Shown one piece after another: positions 8,994 to 18,289 of a stretch of 35,491 nt of DNA. The stretch covers positions 1 to 35,491 of the forward strand of contig NZ_JAAKZV010000062.1 in the NCBI RefSeq assembly GCF_011044975.1, given 5' to 3'. The notes under the pieces were generated by a model, which saw only the letters and a program-made list of their open reading frames with translations, ran no database searches and had not been told where the DNA came from. The number at the start of each line of letters is the position of its first letter. The first letter of the stretch is position 1. This DNA comes from Streptomyces coryli (GTDB taxonomy: Bacteria > Actinomycetota > Actinomycetes > Streptomycetales > Streptomycetaceae). The position numbers and the translations under genes were made by a program.

Positions 8994-10750
8994 GCACCGA
9001 TCACCTCACCCCCGACCGCTGGGCCCGGGCGACGCGCGAGCTGCTCGCCAAGGCGCTCGGCGAGTTCGCCCATGAGCGGCTGCTGACGCCTATGGCGCTC
9101 GAAGACGGGGCGTACGAGATACGCGCCGCCGACGGCACCGCCTACCGCTTCACCGCCCGCCGCCACGCCCTGGACCACTGGCGCGTCGACCCCGCGTCCG
9201 TGACCCGCCTCCGGGACGGCGCCGAACTGCCGCTGGACGCCCTGGCGTTCTTCACCGAGCTCCGCGACGAGCTGGGGCTGAGCGATACGGTCCTCCCGGT
9301 CTATCTGGAGGAGGTCACCTCCACGCTCGCCAGCGCGGCGTACAAGCTGGCCAAGCCGGAGCTGACCGCGGCGGAGCTGGCCGCCGCCGGCTTCCAGGAG
9401 ATCGAGGCCGGCATGACCGAGGGCCATCCCTGCTTCGTCGCCACCAACGGCCGGCTCGGTCTCGGCGTCGCCGACTTCCGGGCCTACGCGCCCGAGACCG
9501 GGTCGCCCGTCCGCCTGATCTGGCTCGCCGCCCACCGCGACCGCGCCGCCTTCGCGCACACCGCCGGGCTCGACCACGACACGCTCATGCGCGCCGAGCT
9601 GGGCGCGGCGGCTCTGGCCCGCTTCGACGAGCGGCTGCGGGCGCTCGGCCTGGATCCGGCGGACTACCTGCTGCTGCCTGTGCACCCCTGGCAGTGGGAG
9701 CACAAGCTCGCGGTCACCTTCGCCGGGGAGGTCGCCGCGCGGCGTCTGGTGTACCTCGGCGAGAGCGAGGACGCGTACCAGGCGCAGCAGTCGATCCGCA
9801 CCTTCTTCAACACCAGCCGCCCGGACCGGCATTACGTGAAGACCGCGCTCTCCGTCCTCAACATGGGCTTCATGCGCGGCCTGTCCGCCGCCTATATGGA
9901 GGCGACCCCGGCCATCAACGACTGGCTCGCCGGTGTGGTCGAGAAGGACGAGGTGCTGCGGGCCACCGGGCTGGAGATCATCCGCGAGCGGGCGGCGATC
10001 GGCTACCGGCACGCGGGGTACGAGGCGGCCACGGCCAAGGGCTCCCCGTATCGCAAGATGCTCGCCGCGCTGTGGCGGGAGAGCCCGGTGCCGGGGCTCG
10101 CGCCCGGCGAACGGCTGTCCACCATGGCGGCGCTGCTGCACACCGACCGGTCGCAGCGGCCGCTGGCGGCCGAGCTGATCGCGGGCTCCGGGCTGGAGCC
10201 GCGGGCGTGGCTGCGGCGCTATCTGGATGCCTATCTCGTGCCGCTGCTGCACTGCTTCTACGCGTACGGCCTGGTGTTCATGCCGCACGGCGAGAACGTG
10301 ATCCTGGTCCTGGACGAGGACGGGGCGGTGCGGCGCGCGCTCTTCAAGGACATCGCCGAGGAGATCGCGGTGATGGATCCGGATCTGCCGCTGCCGCCGG
10401 AGGTGGAGCGCATCCGGGCCGAGGTGCCGGAGGAGATGCAGCTGCTGTCGGTCTTCACCGATGTCTTCGACTGCTTCTTCCGCTTCCTCGCACCGCTGCT
10501 GGATGAGGCGGGTGTGCTGGACGCCGGGGACTTCTGGGCGGAGGTCGCGGCGTGTGCGCGCGATTACCAGGACGCCCATCCGGAGCTGCGGGAGCGGTTC
10601 GCGCGGCATGACCTCTTCGCGGCGGAGTTCCAGCTGTCCTGTCTGAACCGGCTGCAGCTGCGCAACAACGAGCAGATGGTCGATCTGGAGGATCCGGCCG
10701 GGGCGCTCCAGATGGCGGGGCGGCTGGTCAATCCGCTCGCCGGTCGGTAG
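8990..10750 (+). CDS. desD: DesD, NIS siderophore synthetase (IucA/IucC family)
   Basis: A 586-residue NRPS-independent siderophore synthetase that uses ATP to join N-hydroxy-N-succinylcadaverine units and close the ring to desferrioxamine E. Landmarks: EGHPCFVATNGRLGLG (about 144-159) in the ATP-binding half, LLLPVHPWQWEHKL with HPWQWEH at 232-238, SIRTFFNTSRPDRHYVKTALSVLN, and MPHGENVILVL in the ferric-reductase-like C-terminal half. The start is TTG at 8990 with GAGGAG just upstream and a four-base TTGA overlap with desC; the length is normal for DesD. Last gene of the operon, followed by a perfect 14-bp inverted repeat that serves as a shared terminator with the converging tetR gene. No siderophore exporter or desEF uptake and release genes are adjacent. 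Confidence 0.94.
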   Translation: MSTDHLTPDRWARATRELLAKALGEFAHERLLTPMALEDGAYEIRAADGTAYRFTARRHALDHWRVDPASVTRLRDGAELPLDALAFFTELRDELGLSDTVLPVYLEEVTSTLASAAYKLAKPELTAAELAAAGFQEIEAGMTEGHPCFVATNGRLGLGVADFRAYAPETGSPVRLIWLAAHRDRAAFAHTAGLDHDTLMRAELGAAALARFDERLRALGLDPADYLLLPVHPWQWEHKLAVTFAGEVAARRLVYLGESEDAYQAQQSIRTFFNTSRPDRHYVKTALSVLNMGFMRGLSAAYMEATPAINDWLAGVVEKDEVLRATGLEIIRERAAIGYRHAGYEAATAKGSPYRKMLAALWRESPVPGLAPGERLSTMAALLHTDRSQRPLAAELIAGSGLEPRAWLRRYLDAYLVPLLHCFYAYGLVFMPHGENVILVLDEDGAVRRALFKDIAEEIAVMDPDLPLPPEVERIRAEVPEEMQLLSVFTDVFDCFFRFLAPLLDEAGVLDAGDFWAEVAACARDYQDAHPELRERFARHDLFAAEFQLSCLNRLQLRNNEQMVDLEDPAGALQMAGRLVNPLAGR

Positions 10751-10766
10751 CGCCCGGCGGGGCTTT

Positions 10767-10815
10767 GGCTTTCGCGGGGCGAGCGGGCTACGGCGTCCGC
10801 AGCCCCGCGAAAGCC
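10767..10815. terminator. Bidirectional terminator-like hairpin between desD and tetR
   Basis: GGCTTTCGCGGGGC at 10767-10780 pairs perfectly with GCCCCGCGAAAGCC at 10802-10815, with a 21-nt loop. The right arm lies inside the last codons of the converging tetR gene (stop at 10788-10790), and the left arm begins 16 nt after the desD stop. There is no T-run, as is usual in high-GC actinomycetes. Confidence 0.7.
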
Positions 10816-11390
10816 ATCCGCACCACGGACTCCGCGACCTCGCCGTTCGCGGCGGCGCCGTGTGCCTGGGGGCGGTACCACTCGGCGATGGAGTTGATCA
10901 TGCCGAAGAGGAGGCGGGTGGCCAGGCGGACCTCCACGTCGGCGCGGATGTCGCCGTCGGCCGCCGCCTGCTTGAGGAGGTCGGCGACGCGGTGGTCGAA
11001 CTCGCGGCGGCGCTCCATCGCCCAGCGCTCGGTGTCCGTATTGCCGCGGACCCGCAGGAGGAGGGTGACGTACGGCAGCTCCGCCATCAGCACCTCGGTG
11101 GTGCGGCGGGTGACGTATTCGAGGCGGTCGACCGCTTTGCCCTCTTTCGCGCCGTCCTCGTCCAGGACGCCGAAGAGGCCGTCGAGGGCGCGGCTTATGG
11201 CGCGGCGGAGCAGCTCTTCCTTGCTGCGTACGTGGTGGTAGATGGAGGACTTGGAGATGCCGGCGGCCTTCGACAGGTGCTCCATCGAGGTGCCGTCGTA
11301 GCCGCGCTCGATGAAGACGCCGACGGCTACGGCGAGGAGGGACTCGGGTGTGTAGGTGTCCCTCTTGGTGGTCCCGGTCAAGTTATCCAC
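10788..11390 (-). CDS. TetR-family repressor, probable PaaR of phenylacetate catabolism
   Basis: A 200-residue TetR-family regulator. The N-terminal helix-turn-helix covers LLAVAVGVFIERGYDGTSMEHLSKAAGISKSSIYHHVRSKEELL (about 18-61). The rest is the variable ligand-binding domain, containing FDHRVADLLKQAAADGDIRADVEVRLATRLLFGMINSIAEWY. It starts with GTG at 11390 behind AGAGGGG, and the start codon lies inside a DnaA-box 9-mer. It is divergent from paaN, and the 14-base palindrome between them recurs upstream of paaA and bkdF, so I infer that it represses those genes and responds to phenylacetyl-CoA, as PaaR does in other actinobacteria. It is not likely to regulate desABCD, which it faces tail to tail and which has its own iron box. 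Confidence 0.82.
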   Translation of the reverse strand: MDNLTGTTKRDTYTPESLLAVAVGVFIERGYDGTSMEHLSKAAGISKSSIYHHVRSKEELLRRAISRALDGLFGVLDEDGAKEGKAVDRLEYVTRRTTEVLMAELPYVTLLLRVRGNTDTERWAMERRREFDHRVADLLKQAAADGDIRADVEVRLATRLLFGMINSIAEWYRPQAHGAAANGEVAESVVRMAFAGLRTP

Positions 11391-11391
11391 A
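11383..11391 (+). promoter_or_regulatory. Perfect DnaA box
   Basis: TTATCCACA, the classical bacterial DnaA box, overlaps the GTG start codon of the tetR gene on the other strand. One of three perfect TT(A/G)TCCACA 9-mers in the window. Two lie between genes and this one lies at a gene start. Confidence 0.4.
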
Positions 11392-11398
11392 GCCCCTC

Positions 11399-11426
11399 TT
11401 GTCCCGACCGATCATTCGGTTACTGT
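11399..11426 (+). promoter_or_regulatory. paaN promoter with embedded PaaR-type operator
   Basis: A promoter reading toward paaN can be drawn as TTGTCC (11399-11404), a 16-nt spacer and TACTGT (11421-11426). The palindrome ACCGATCATTCGGT (11407-11420) fills the spacer exactly, so a bound repressor would block RNA polymerase. The same site is 16 nt upstream of the tetR start and could give autoregulation. Promoter hexamers are eye-read and uncertain; the palindrome itself is plain. Confidence 0.65.
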
Positions 11427-11489
11427 AATCGAGACCGCAGGCCACGCCCAGCTCAACGGTGAGCTGGCTGCCAGGAGGGGATGGTCCGC

Positions 11490-13175
11490 ATGACCGCCGC
11501 GCTCAAGCCCGACATGCTGCAGACCCGGCATCGCGCCACGCTGGACCGCGCGCTGGAGGCGATTCGCACGCGGGAGTTCTGGTCCCCGCACCCCGAGCAC
11601 CCGAAGGCGTACGGCGAGACCGCGGGCGCGGACGGCAAGGCCGCCTTCGAGGCGCTGCTCGGCGGCCGCTTCGAGCTCGACCAGCCGGGGACGGACGGCT
11701 ATACGGGCCCGACCGAGACCTCGCCGTACGGGATCGAGCTGGGCGTCGACTATCCGCACGCCGATCCCGACGTGCTGCTCCCGGCCATGCGCGCGGCGAT
11801 GCCCGCCTGGCGGGACGCCGGGCCCGAGACCCGGGCGCTGGTGTGTCTGGAGGTCCTGTCCCGGATCTCCGCGCGCACGCATGAGTTCGCGCATGCCGTC
11901 ATGCACACCAGCGGGCAGGCCTTCATGATGGCGCTGCAGGCGGGCGGGCCGCATGCGCAGGACCGCGGGCTCGAGGCGGTGGCGTATGCCTATGCCGAAC
12001 AGACCCGGGTGCCCGGGCAGGCCTCCTGGTCGAAGCCGCAGGGCAAGCGCGATCCGCTGGAGCTGTCCAAGTCCTTCACCGCGGTGCCGCGCGGCATCGG
12101 GCTGGTGGTGGGGTGCAACACCTTCCCGACCTGGAATGGCTATCCGGGGCTCTTCGCCTCGCTGGCCACGGGCAATGCGGTGCTGGTCAAGCCGCATCCG
12201 CGGGCGGTGCTGCCGCTGGCGATGACGGTCAAGGCCGCGCGTGAGGTGCTGACCGAGGCGGGCTTCGACCCGAATCTGATCGCGCTGGCCGCAGAGCGGC
12301 CGGGCGAGGGGCTCGCCAAGACCCTGGCCACCCGGCCCGAGGTGCGGATCATCGACTACACCGGATCGACCGCCTTCGGCGACTGGCTGGAGGCCAACGC
12401 CCGCCAGGCGCAGGTCTATACGGAGAAGGCCGGCGTGAACACGGTCGTCATCGACTCCACCGACGACTATGCGGGGATGCTGGGCAACCTCGCCTTCTCC
12501 CTCTCGCTCTACAGCGGCCAGATGTGCACCACTCCGCAGAACCTCCTCATCTCACGGGAGGGCATCGCCACCGACGCGGGCCACAAGGCGTACGACGATG
12601 TGGTGTCCGACCTCGCGGCCGCCGTCGGCAAGCTGCTCGGCGACGACGCACGGGCGGCGGCGCTGCTGGGGGCGCTCGTGAACCCCGGCGTGAAGGAGCG
12701 GCTGGAGGCCGCGCCCGGCCTCGGTGAAGTGGCGCTGGCCTCGCGGGCGGTGGCGCATCCGGAGTTCTCCGGGGCCACGGTCCGTACGCCGGTGATCGTC
12801 AAGCTCGACGGCGCCAAGCCGGACGCGGAAGCCGCGTATATGTCGGAGTGCTTCGGGCCGGTGGCGTTCGCGGTGGCCGTGGACTCGACGGCCGATGCGG
12901 TGGAGCTGCTGCGCCGGACGATCCGCGAAAAGGGCGCGATGACCGTCGGCGGCTACACCACCTCCCCCGAGGTGGAGCAGCAGATAGAGACGGCCTGCCT
13001 GGAAGAGCCGGCGCAGCTGTCGCTGAATCTGACGGGCGGGGTGTACGTGAACCAGACCGCGGCCTTCTCCGACTTCCACGGCTCGGGTGGCAACCCCGCC
13101 GCCAACGCGGCGCTGTGCGACCCGGCGTTCGTGGCCAACCGCTTCCGGACGGTGGAGGTCAGGCGACAGGCCTGA
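11490..13175 (+). CDS. paaN: PaaN-type aldehyde dehydrogenase of phenylacetate degradation
   Basis: A 561-residue aldehyde dehydrogenase-fold protein of the PaaN group. It has the N-terminal signature REFWSPHPEHPKAYGE, the active-site loop VVGCNTFPTWNGYPG (N216 of TWN), VYTEKAGVNTVVID with the general-base glutamate E312, and LYSGQMCTTPQ with the nucleophile C346. The C-terminus (LNLTGGVYVNQTAAFSDFHGSGGNPAA) is the usual closing segment. In the paa pathway this enzyme oxidises the aldehyde formed after opening of the oxepin-CoA ring. Here it lacks the fused hydratase domain found in PaaZ, so another protein would have to open the ring. Start: ATG at 11490 has AGGAGGGG at a proper distance; the ATG at 11481 is only 2 nt from that site. 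Divergent from tetR and far from paaABCDE. Confidence 0.88.
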   Translation: MTAALKPDMLQTRHRATLDRALEAIRTREFWSPHPEHPKAYGETAGADGKAAFEALLGGRFELDQPGTDGYTGPTETSPYGIELGVDYPHADPDVLLPAMRAAMPAWRDAGPETRALVCLEVLSRISARTHEFAHAVMHTSGQAFMMALQAGGPHAQDRGLEAVAYAYAEQTRVPGQASWSKPQGKRDPLELSKSFTAVPRGIGLVVGCNTFPTWNGYPGLFASLATGNAVLVKPHPRAVLPLAMTVKAAREVLTEAGFDPNLIALAAERPGEGLAKTLATRPEVRIIDYTGSTAFGDWLEANARQAQVYTEKAGVNTVVIDSTDDYAGMLGNLAFSLSLYSGQMCTTPQNLLISREGIATDAGHKAYDDVVSDLAAAVGKLLGDDARAAALLGALVNPGVKERLEAAPGLGEVALASRAVAHPEFSGATVRTPVIVKLDGAKPDAEAAYMSECFGPVAFAVAVDSTADAVELLRRTIREKGAMTVGGYTTSPEVEQQIETACLEEPAQLSLNLTGGVYVNQTAAFSDFHGSGGNPAANAALCDPAFVANRFRTVEVRRQA

Positions 13176-13183
13176 CCTCCACC
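13151..13183. terminator. Bidirectional terminator overlapping the paaN stop
   Basis: GGTGGAGGTCAGG (13151-13163) pairs perfectly with CCTGACCTCCACC (13171-13183); an extra C-G closes a 14-bp stem with a 5-nt loop. The right arm contains the paaN stop codon (13173-13175). The converging sugar permease gene ends 28 nt further on, so the hairpin can end both transcripts. Confidence 0.8.
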
Positions 13184-13210
13184 CCCGGGGCAGGCGGCGG
13201 GTGGTGAGGG

Positions 13211-14443
13211 CTACCTCCCCGCCCGCCGCTTGTTCCAGATGTCGAAGCCGACGGCCGCGAGCAGCACCAGGCCCTTGATGACCTGCTGGTAGTCGGTGCC
13301 GATGCCGACCAGCGACATGCCGTTGTTCAGGACGCCGAGGACCAGGCCGCCGATCACGGCGCCCATCACGGTGCCGACGCCGCCGCTCATCGACGCGCCG
13401 CCGATGAACGACGCGGCGATGGCCTCGAGTTCGAAGTTCAGGCCGGCCTGCGGGGTGCCCGCGTTCAGCCGGGCCGCGTAGACGCAGCCGGCGAGCGCGG
13501 CCAGGACGCCCATGTTGACGAAGACGAGGAAGGTGACGCGCTTGTCCTTGACGCCGGAGAGCTTCGCGGCCGCCTTGTTGCCGCCCATGGCGTACACATG
13601 CCGGCCGAGCACCGCGTTGCGCATGACGTAGCCGAGGGCGATCAGCAGGCCGCCCACGATCAGCATCACGACGGGCACGCCGTGGAAGCTGGCGAGGGTG
13701 AGCGTGAAGGCGACGACGGCGGCGGTGATCGCCACGCACTTGGCCACCCACAGCCCGGTGGGCAGGACCTCGAGCTCGTACTGGACCTGCCGCCGGCGGT
13801 CGCTCCACTCGCGCAGCAGCAGGAAGACGACCGCGATCGCGCCGAGCACCAGCGTGGGGTTGTGGTACTGGGTGTACGGGCCCATCTCCGGGATGAAGCC
13901 CTTGGCGATGTTCTGGAAGCCCTCGGGGAAGGGCGCGAGTGACTGGCCCTCCAGCACGATCTGGGTCAGTCCGCGGAAGAGCAGCATGCCGGCGAGCGTG
14001 ACGATGAAGGAGGGGATGCCGACATAGGCGATGAAGAAGCCCTGCCAGGCGCCGGCCACGGCGCCGATCAGCAGTGACAGCACCAGGGCGAGGACCCAAG
14101 GCATGTCGTGTTTGACCATCATCACCGCCGACATGGCGCCGACGAAGGCGACCAACGAGCCGACGGACAGGTCGATATGGCCGGCGATGATGACGATCAT
14201 CATGCCCATGGCCAGGATGAGGATGTAGCCGTTCTGCTGGATCAGGTTGGAGACGTTGTTCGGCAGCAGCAGCGAGCCGTCGGTCCAGATCTGGAACAGC
14301 ACGACGATGAAGGCCAGCGCGATCAGCATGCCGTACTGGCGCATGTTGGCGCGCATGCCGCGCAGCAGCACCGCGCCGGCCGAGTGCTCGCCGGCTGCGG
14401 GAGCGGGCGGAGTGTCCTTGGGGGAGGTGGTCGTGGTCGTCAT
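13211..14443 (-). CDS. Sugar ABC transporter permease (XylH / MmsB / GguB type)
   Basis: A 410-residue BPD-transporter-2 family permease with about ten hydrophobic segments, starting at MLIALAFIVVLFQIWTDGSLLL. Typical features are NLIQQNGYILILAMGMMIVIIAGHIDLSVGS, GVPSFIVTLAGMLLFRG (here YVGIPSFIVTLAGM), GVKDKRVTFLVFVNMG and the ATPase-contacting FELEAIAASFIGGASMSGGVGTVMGAVIGG. The length is that of the longer xylose/multiple-sugar permeases rather than the 320-residue ribose type. It forms the membrane pore for the ATPase and binding protein encoded upstream. ATG at 14443 is 9 nt after the ATPase stop. Last gene of the leftward operon. Confidence 0.9.
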   Translation of the reverse strand: MTTTTTSPKDTPPAPAAGEHSAGAVLLRGMRANMRQYGMLIALAFIVVLFQIWTDGSLLLPNNVSNLIQQNGYILILAMGMMIVIIAGHIDLSVGSLVAFVGAMSAVMMVKHDMPWVLALVLSLLIGAVAGAWQGFFIAYVGIPSFIVTLAGMLLFRGLTQIVLEGQSLAPFPEGFQNIAKGFIPEMGPYTQYHNPTLVLGAIAVVFLLLREWSDRRRQVQYELEVLPTGLWVAKCVAITAAVVAFTLTLASFHGVPVVMLIVGGLLIALGYVMRNAVLGRHVYAMGGNKAAAKLSGVKDKRVTFLVFVNMGVLAALAGCVYAARLNAGTPQAGLNFELEAIAASFIGGASMSGGVGTVMGAVIGGLVLGVLNNGMSLVGIGTDYQQVIKGLVLLAAVGFDIWNKRRAGR

Positions 14444-14452
14444 GGCGCAGCC

Positions 14453-16084
14453 TCAGCTTCTGTTCATGGTCAGGTCGCGGTCCGCGGCACCGTTCATGTC
14501 GCGGGTCATCAGCCGCATCAGGGCTTCCTGGTCGGCCTCCGCGCGGTCGACCTCACCGGTCAGCCGCCCCTCGGCCATCGTGTAGATCCGGTCGCACATC
14601 CCGAGCAGTTCCTGCAGCTCGGACGAGATGAAGAGCACCGCCTTGCCCTGGGCGGCGAGCTTGTCGATGACGGCGTAGATCTCGAACTTGGCGCCGACGT
14701 CGATGCCGCGGGTGGGCTCGTCGAGGATCAGCACCTCGGGATCGGAGTGGATCCACTTGCTGAGCACGACCTTCTGCTGGTTGCCGCCGGAGAGCCGGCC
14801 GACCTCCTCGAAGACCGTGGGGGCCTTGATGTTCATGCTGCTGCGGTAGCCCTCGGCCACCGACCGCTCGTGGTGCTCGTCGACGACGCCGCGGCGGCGC
14901 ATGCCGGACAGCGACGGCAGCGAGATGTTGCGGTTGATGTCGTCGATGAGGTTGAGGCCGTACTGCTTGCGGTCCTCGGTGACATACGCGATGCCCGAGT
15001 CGACGGCCGCGGGGACCGTCTTCGTCGGCACCTCGCGGCCGCCGACCGCCACCGTCCCCGCCTCGTACTGCCCGTAGGACCGGCCGAAGACCGACATCGC
15101 CAGCTCGGTGCGGCCCGCACCCATCAGCCCGGCGACGCCGACGATCTCGCCGCGCCGGACGTTCAGCGACACGTCGTCCACCACCAGCCGGTGGTGGTCG
15201 ATGGGATGGCGCACCGTCCAGCCGCGTACGGACAGCGCCTCCTCGCCGGCGTCCTCGCCCTCGTACCGGGTCCGCTCCGGGAACCGGTGGTCGAGGTCGC
15301 GGCCGACCATGCCGCGGATGATCCGGTCCTCGCTGACCTCCGGCTCGGCGTCGGGGGTCGCGCGCACCGGCAGCGTCTCGATGGTGCGGCCGTCGCGCAG
15401 GATGGTCACCGAGTCGGCGACCCGGCGGATCTCGTTCAGCTTGTGCGAGATGATGATGCAGGCGATGCCCTGCTCGCGCAGCTGCAGGATCAGCTCGAGC
15501 AGCTTGCCGCTGTCCTCGTCGTTCAGCGCGGCCGTCGGCTCGTCGAGGATGAGCAGCTTCACCTCCTTCGACAGCGCCTTGGCGATCTCCACCAGCTGCT
15601 GCTTGCCGACGCCCAGATCGGCGACCGGCGTCGCCGGCTTCTCCCGCAGCCCGACGCGGCGCAGCAGTTCGGCGGCCCGGCGCAGGGTGCCGTTCCAGTC
15701 GACGAGGCCGCGGGCGGTCCGCTGCTCATTGCCGAGGAAGATGTTCTCGGCGATGGACAGATACGGCACCAGCGCCAGCTCCTGGTGGATGATCACGATG
15801 CCGTGCTTCTCGCTGGCCCTGATGTCCTTGAAGGCCACCTGCTCGCCGTCGAAGTGGATCTCCCCGTCGTACGAGCCGGCCGGATGCACGCCGGAGAGCA
15901 CCTTCATCAGCGTCGACTTGCCGGCGCCGTTCTCCCCGCAGATCGCGTGGATCTCCCCGGGGCGCACGGTCAGCTGGACGTCGGAGAGCGCCTTGACCCC
16001 GGGGAAGGTCTTGGTGATGCCGCGCATCTCCAGTACCGGGCGAGTCACGTCCGTGGGCCTGCTCACGTCCGTCGGCCCGGTCAC
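14453..16084 (-). CDS. Sugar ABC transporter ATPase with two nucleotide-binding domains (XylG / MmsA type)
   Basis: A 543-residue duplicated ATPase. The first domain has Walker [10 protein letters not shown] at 50-58, a signature [16 protein letters not shown] and Walker [12 protein letters not shown]. The second has the degenerate Walker [12 protein letters not shown], a full signature [15 protein letters not shown] and Walker [13 protein letters not shown]. Asymmetry of this kind is normal for ribose/xylose-type importers. The start is GTG at 16084, overlapping the stop of the binding-protein gene by four bases (GTGA). The N-terminus has an unusual TDV-rich leader ([15 protein letters not shown]) before the conserved [16 protein letters not shown]. 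Energises uptake of an unidentified pentose, hexose or derivative. Confidence 0.91.
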   Translation of the reverse strand: MTGPTDVSRPTDVTRPVLEMRGITKTFPGVKALSDVQLTVRPGEIHAICGENGAGKSTLMKVLSGVHPAGSYDGEIHFDGEQVAFKDIRASEKHGIVIIHQELALVPYLSIAENIFLGNEQRTARGLVDWNGTLRRAAELLRRVGLREKPATPVADLGVGKQQLVEIAKALSKEVKLLILDEPTAALNDEDSGKLLELILQLREQGIACIIISHKLNEIRRVADSVTILRDGRTIETLPVRATPDAEPEVSEDRIIRGMVGRDLDHRFPERTRYEGEDAGEEALSVRGWTVRHPIDHHRLVVDDVSLNVRRGEIVGVAGLMGAGRTELAMSVFGRSYGQYEAGTVAVGGREVPTKTVPAAVDSGIAYVTEDRKQYGLNLIDDINRNISLPSLSGMRRRGVVDEHHERSVAEGYRSSMNIKAPTVFEEVGRLSGGNQQKVVLSKWIHSDPEVLILDEPTRGIDVGAKFEIYAVIDKLAAQGKAVLFISSELQELLGMCDRIYTMAEGRLTGEVDRAEADQEALMRLMTRDMNGAADRDLTMNRS

Positions 16085-17196
16085 TTGAGCTGTCCCGCCG
16101 TGAAGTAGCCCTCGTCGACGAGGAGCTGGGTGTTGGACTTGTCGACCGACACCGGCTTCAGCAGATACGACGGCACGGTCTTCTTGCCGTTGTTGTAGTC
16201 CTTGGTGTTGTTGACCTCGGGCTTCTTGTCGGTCAGGACCGCGTCGCCCATCTGCACCGCCTGCTTGGCCAGCTTGCGGGTGTCCTTGAAGACCGTCTGG
16301 GTCTGCTGTCCCTTGATGATCGACTTCACCGACGCCAGCTCCGCGTCCTGCCCGGTCACCACCGGCAGCGGCTCGGCCTTGCCGCCGTAACCGGCGCTCT
16401 TCAGCGCCGAGATGATCCCGAGGGAGATCCCGTCGTACGGCGAGAGCACCGCGTCGACCTTCGCCTCGCCGTAGTGCTTGGAGATCAGGTCGTCCATCCG
16501 CTTCTGGGCGGTGCCGCCGTCCCAGCGCAGCGTGGTCGCCTGGTTCATCTTCGTCTGCTTGCTGCGGACGACCAGCTGACCGCTGTCCAGGTACGGCTTC
16601 AGCACCTTCATGGCGCCGTTCCAGAAGTACTTGGTGTTGTTGTCGTCCGGGGAGCCGGCGAAGAGCTCGACGTTGTACGAGTCGGCGGCGTCCTTGTCCG
16701 GCTCGCCGAGCTTCAGCTCGTCGACGATGTACTGCGCCTGCAGCTCGCCGACCCGCTCGTTGTCGAAGGACGCGTAGTAGTCGACGTTCTTGGTGCCCAG
16801 GATGAGACGGTCGTACGAGATCACGGGGATGCCCGCGTCCGCCGCCCGCTGCAGCACCTCGGTCAGCGCCGAGCCGTCGATCGCGGCGACGACCAGCAGC
16901 TTGCGCCCCTTGGTGATCATGTTCTCGAGCTGCGCGACCTGGTTCTCGACCTTGTCGTCGCCGTACTGCAGGTCGGTCTTGTAGCCGGCCTTCTGGAACT
17001 GCTTCGACATGTTCTTGCCGTCGGCTATCCAGCGCTCGGACGACTTGGTCGGCATCGCGATGCCGACCGTGCCGCCCTTGCCGTCGTCCGCCTTGTACCG
17101 GCTGCCGCCCTTGGCCTCCTGGCCGCAGGCGGTCAGCGAGAGGGCGAGCAGCGAGGTCAGGGCAAGTGACGTCGTTGTCAGTGCTGTTCTGCGCAT
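16081..17196 (-). CDS. Sugar-binding lipoprotein of the ABC importer (ChvE / XylF type)
   Basis: A 371-residue periplasmic-binding-protein-like lipoprotein. The signal peptide ends in the lipobox LTAC with lipidated C24. The mature part begins [19 protein letters not shown] and continues [29 protein letters not shown] and [37 protein letters not shown], the signature of ChvE/GguA multiple-sugar binders, which recognise galactose, arabinose, glucose and similar sugars. Also [26 protein letters not shown] and [35 protein letters not shown] at 17196 lies 8 nt downstream of the U32-like gene's stop, so these genes are one transcript. The neighbouring dehydratase and dehydrogenase suggest that the sugar or its acid is oxidised and dehydrated after uptake. 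Confidence 0.92.
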   Translation of the reverse strand: MRRTALTTTSLALTSLLALSLTACGQEAKGGSRYKADDGKGGTVGIAMPTKSSERWIADGKNMSKQFQKAGYKTDLQYGDDKVENQVAQLENMITKGRKLLVVAAIDGSALTEVLQRAADAGIPVISYDRLILGTKNVDYYASFDNERVGELQAQYIVDELKLGEPDKDAADSYNVELFAGSPDDNNTKYFWNGAMKVLKPYLDSGQLVVRSKQTKMNQATTLRWDGGTAQKRMDDLISKHYGEAKVDAVLSPYDGISLGIISALKSAGYGGKAEPLPVVTGQDAELASVKSIIKGQQTQTVFKDTRKLAKQAVQMGDAVLTDKKPEVNNTKDYNNGKKTVPSYLLKPVSVDKSNTQLLVDEGYFTAGQLK

Positions 17197-17204
17197 GGGG
17201 TTGG

Positions 17205-18197
17205 TCAGTTCCCTTCGAGCGAGGGTACGGGGAAGCGCCGCAGCTCTCCGGGGAGCCGCGAGCCGAGCGGGGACATGCCGCCGGCCGCGCCGTGCCGGGC
17301 CAGCAGGTCGAGGACGAGCCGCCCGCGGCGCACCCGCTCGCGCGCGGCGGCGAGGGTGACCTCGCGCACCTGCGCGCCGTACGGGTAGATGCCGGGGGAC
17401 TTGCTCAGGCCGAACTTCAGGTACAGCGGGGCGCCGCGCCGGATCAGCTCGGCGGCCTCGTACATCCGGATGTAGCCGCCGAGGTCGTCGGGCGCCTCGA
17501 TGTAGAGGTCCATCGGCGCCGCGCTCACCCGCCGGATCTCGGTGAGGTGGGCGAGGGAGAGGTCCGACGGGATGTTCAGGGAGTCGGCGCCGAGCTGCTC
17601 GAAGACCGCGTACGAGGCGGGGTTCACCGGCCCGACGAGCGCCGAGACCTTGAAGGTGGTGTCGGCGGGCAGTACGCCTTGGGCGCGCAGCTGGTGCAGC
17701 GTCCACAGCACGCCCTCGTCGGCCACGAGGAGGCATTTCACGCCGAGTTCGGTGGCCCGCAGCGCGTCCTCGACGCAGCCGGCGAGGGCGTCGTGCCCGC
17801 GGGCCCGCAGCCCGGCCCCGCCGGAGTCGGTGCGGGTCGCGGCGCCGATGTCCCAGGTGCCGCGCGGCCCCGTGAACAGGCACAGCTCGATGTCCTGCGC
17901 CGCGCAGGCGTCCACCATCTCGGTGATCTCGTCGTCGGTGAGCATCCACACGCCGCTGCCCTGGCTGATGCGGTGCACCGGCACGTCGAGCCGCCCGGCC
18001 TCCTTCAGCACGGTGGCGAGCGCCTCGGGGCCCTCGACGGAGGGTATTTCGGTGCGCCAGGTGCCGCCGTCCGGGAAGGAGTGCGGTGAGGCGTCGCCGG
18101 GATGGAGTTCGGGCGCCCGGTGGCCGATGCCGGCGAGGGCGTCGGCGCCGGGGCGGCGCGCTTCTGAAGGGTTGGAGCGGGAGGGCTGAGGGGTCAT
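17205..18197 (-). CDS. Peptidase-U32-like TIM-barrel protein of unknown role
   Basis: A 330-residue cytoplasmic protein without signal peptide. The order of segments is that of U32 proteins: [20 protein letters not shown], then [40 protein letters not shown], which resembles the U32 pattern of a retrieved object followed by a group of elements at a set position and a guiding leucine-rich helix, then [40 protein letters not shown]32 proteins include collagenase-like peptidases and RNA/ubiquinone hydroxylation factors; none fits sugar metabolism directly, so no function is given. It lies between a sugar-acid dehydratase/dehydrogenase pair and a sugar importer. ATG at 18197 follows AAGGGAA; its leader repeats a 14-base motif found before the dehydratase gene. 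Confidence 0.7.
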   Translation of the reverse strand: MTPQPSRSNPSEARRPGADALAGIGHRAPELHPGDASPHSFPDGGTWRTEIPSVEGPEALATVLKEAGRLDVPVHRISQGSGVWMLTDDEITEMVDACAAQDIELCLFTGPRGTWDIGAATRTDSGGAGLRARGHDALAGCVEDALRATELGVKCLLVADEGVLWTLHQLRAQGVLPADTTFKVSALVGPVNPASYAVFEQLGADSLNIPSDLSLAHLTEIRRVSAAPMDLYIEAPDDLGGYIRMYEAAELIRRGAPLYLKFGLSKSPGIYPYGAQVREVTLAAARERVRRGRLVLDLLARHGAAGGMSPLGSRLPGELRRFPVPSLEGN

Positions 18198-18208
18198 GAG
18201 CTTCCCTT

Positions 18209-18222
18209 GTTCGAGATTTCGT
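18209..18222. promoter_or_regulatory. 14-base motif upstream of the U32-like gene, shared with the dehydratase leader
   Basis: GTTCGAGATTTCGT here is identical to 20493-20506 upstream of the enolase-family gene. Both copies lie 12-21 nt before the start codon of a leftward gene and both are followed by a TTCCCTT (AAGGGAA on the coding strand) ribosome-site block. Just beyond this copy is the palindrome GTACGACGTAC (18221-18231). Candidate site for the divergent IclR regulator. Confidence 0.5.
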
Positions 18223-18255
18223 ACGACGTACGGGACGAGCGGCGCGCTGCTTCGC

Positions 18256-18279
18256 AAAACCGGCGCGCGCCGACGCGCC
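18256..18279 (-). terminator. Terminator-like hairpin after the zinc dehydrogenase gene
   Basis: On the minus strand GGCGCG and CGCGCC (18279-18274 and 18267-18262) form a short stem with a 6-nt loop, followed by GGTTTTG, a brief T-run at 18259-18256. It begins 11 nt after the dehydrogenase stop. It may separate dehydratase-dehydrogenase transcripts from the U32/importer transcript. Confidence 0.4.
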
Positions 18280-18289
18280 CCCGGGGCGC

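Noticed and set aside
8684-10609. Long minus-strand open frame antisense to desC and desD
   Set aside because: It mirrors the codon pattern of DesD, has no ribosome site or recognisable domain, and crosses two well-supported genes.
10788-11390. TetR protein as regulator of the desferrioxamine operon
   Set aside because: It converges on desD rather than facing desA; desA has an iron box, and the palindrome near tetR recurs at paa and bkd promoters, not at desA.
14108-16108. Plus-strand open frame antisense to the sugar ATPase gene
   Set aside because: No domain seen; the opposite strand encodes a complete double ATPase with all motifs.
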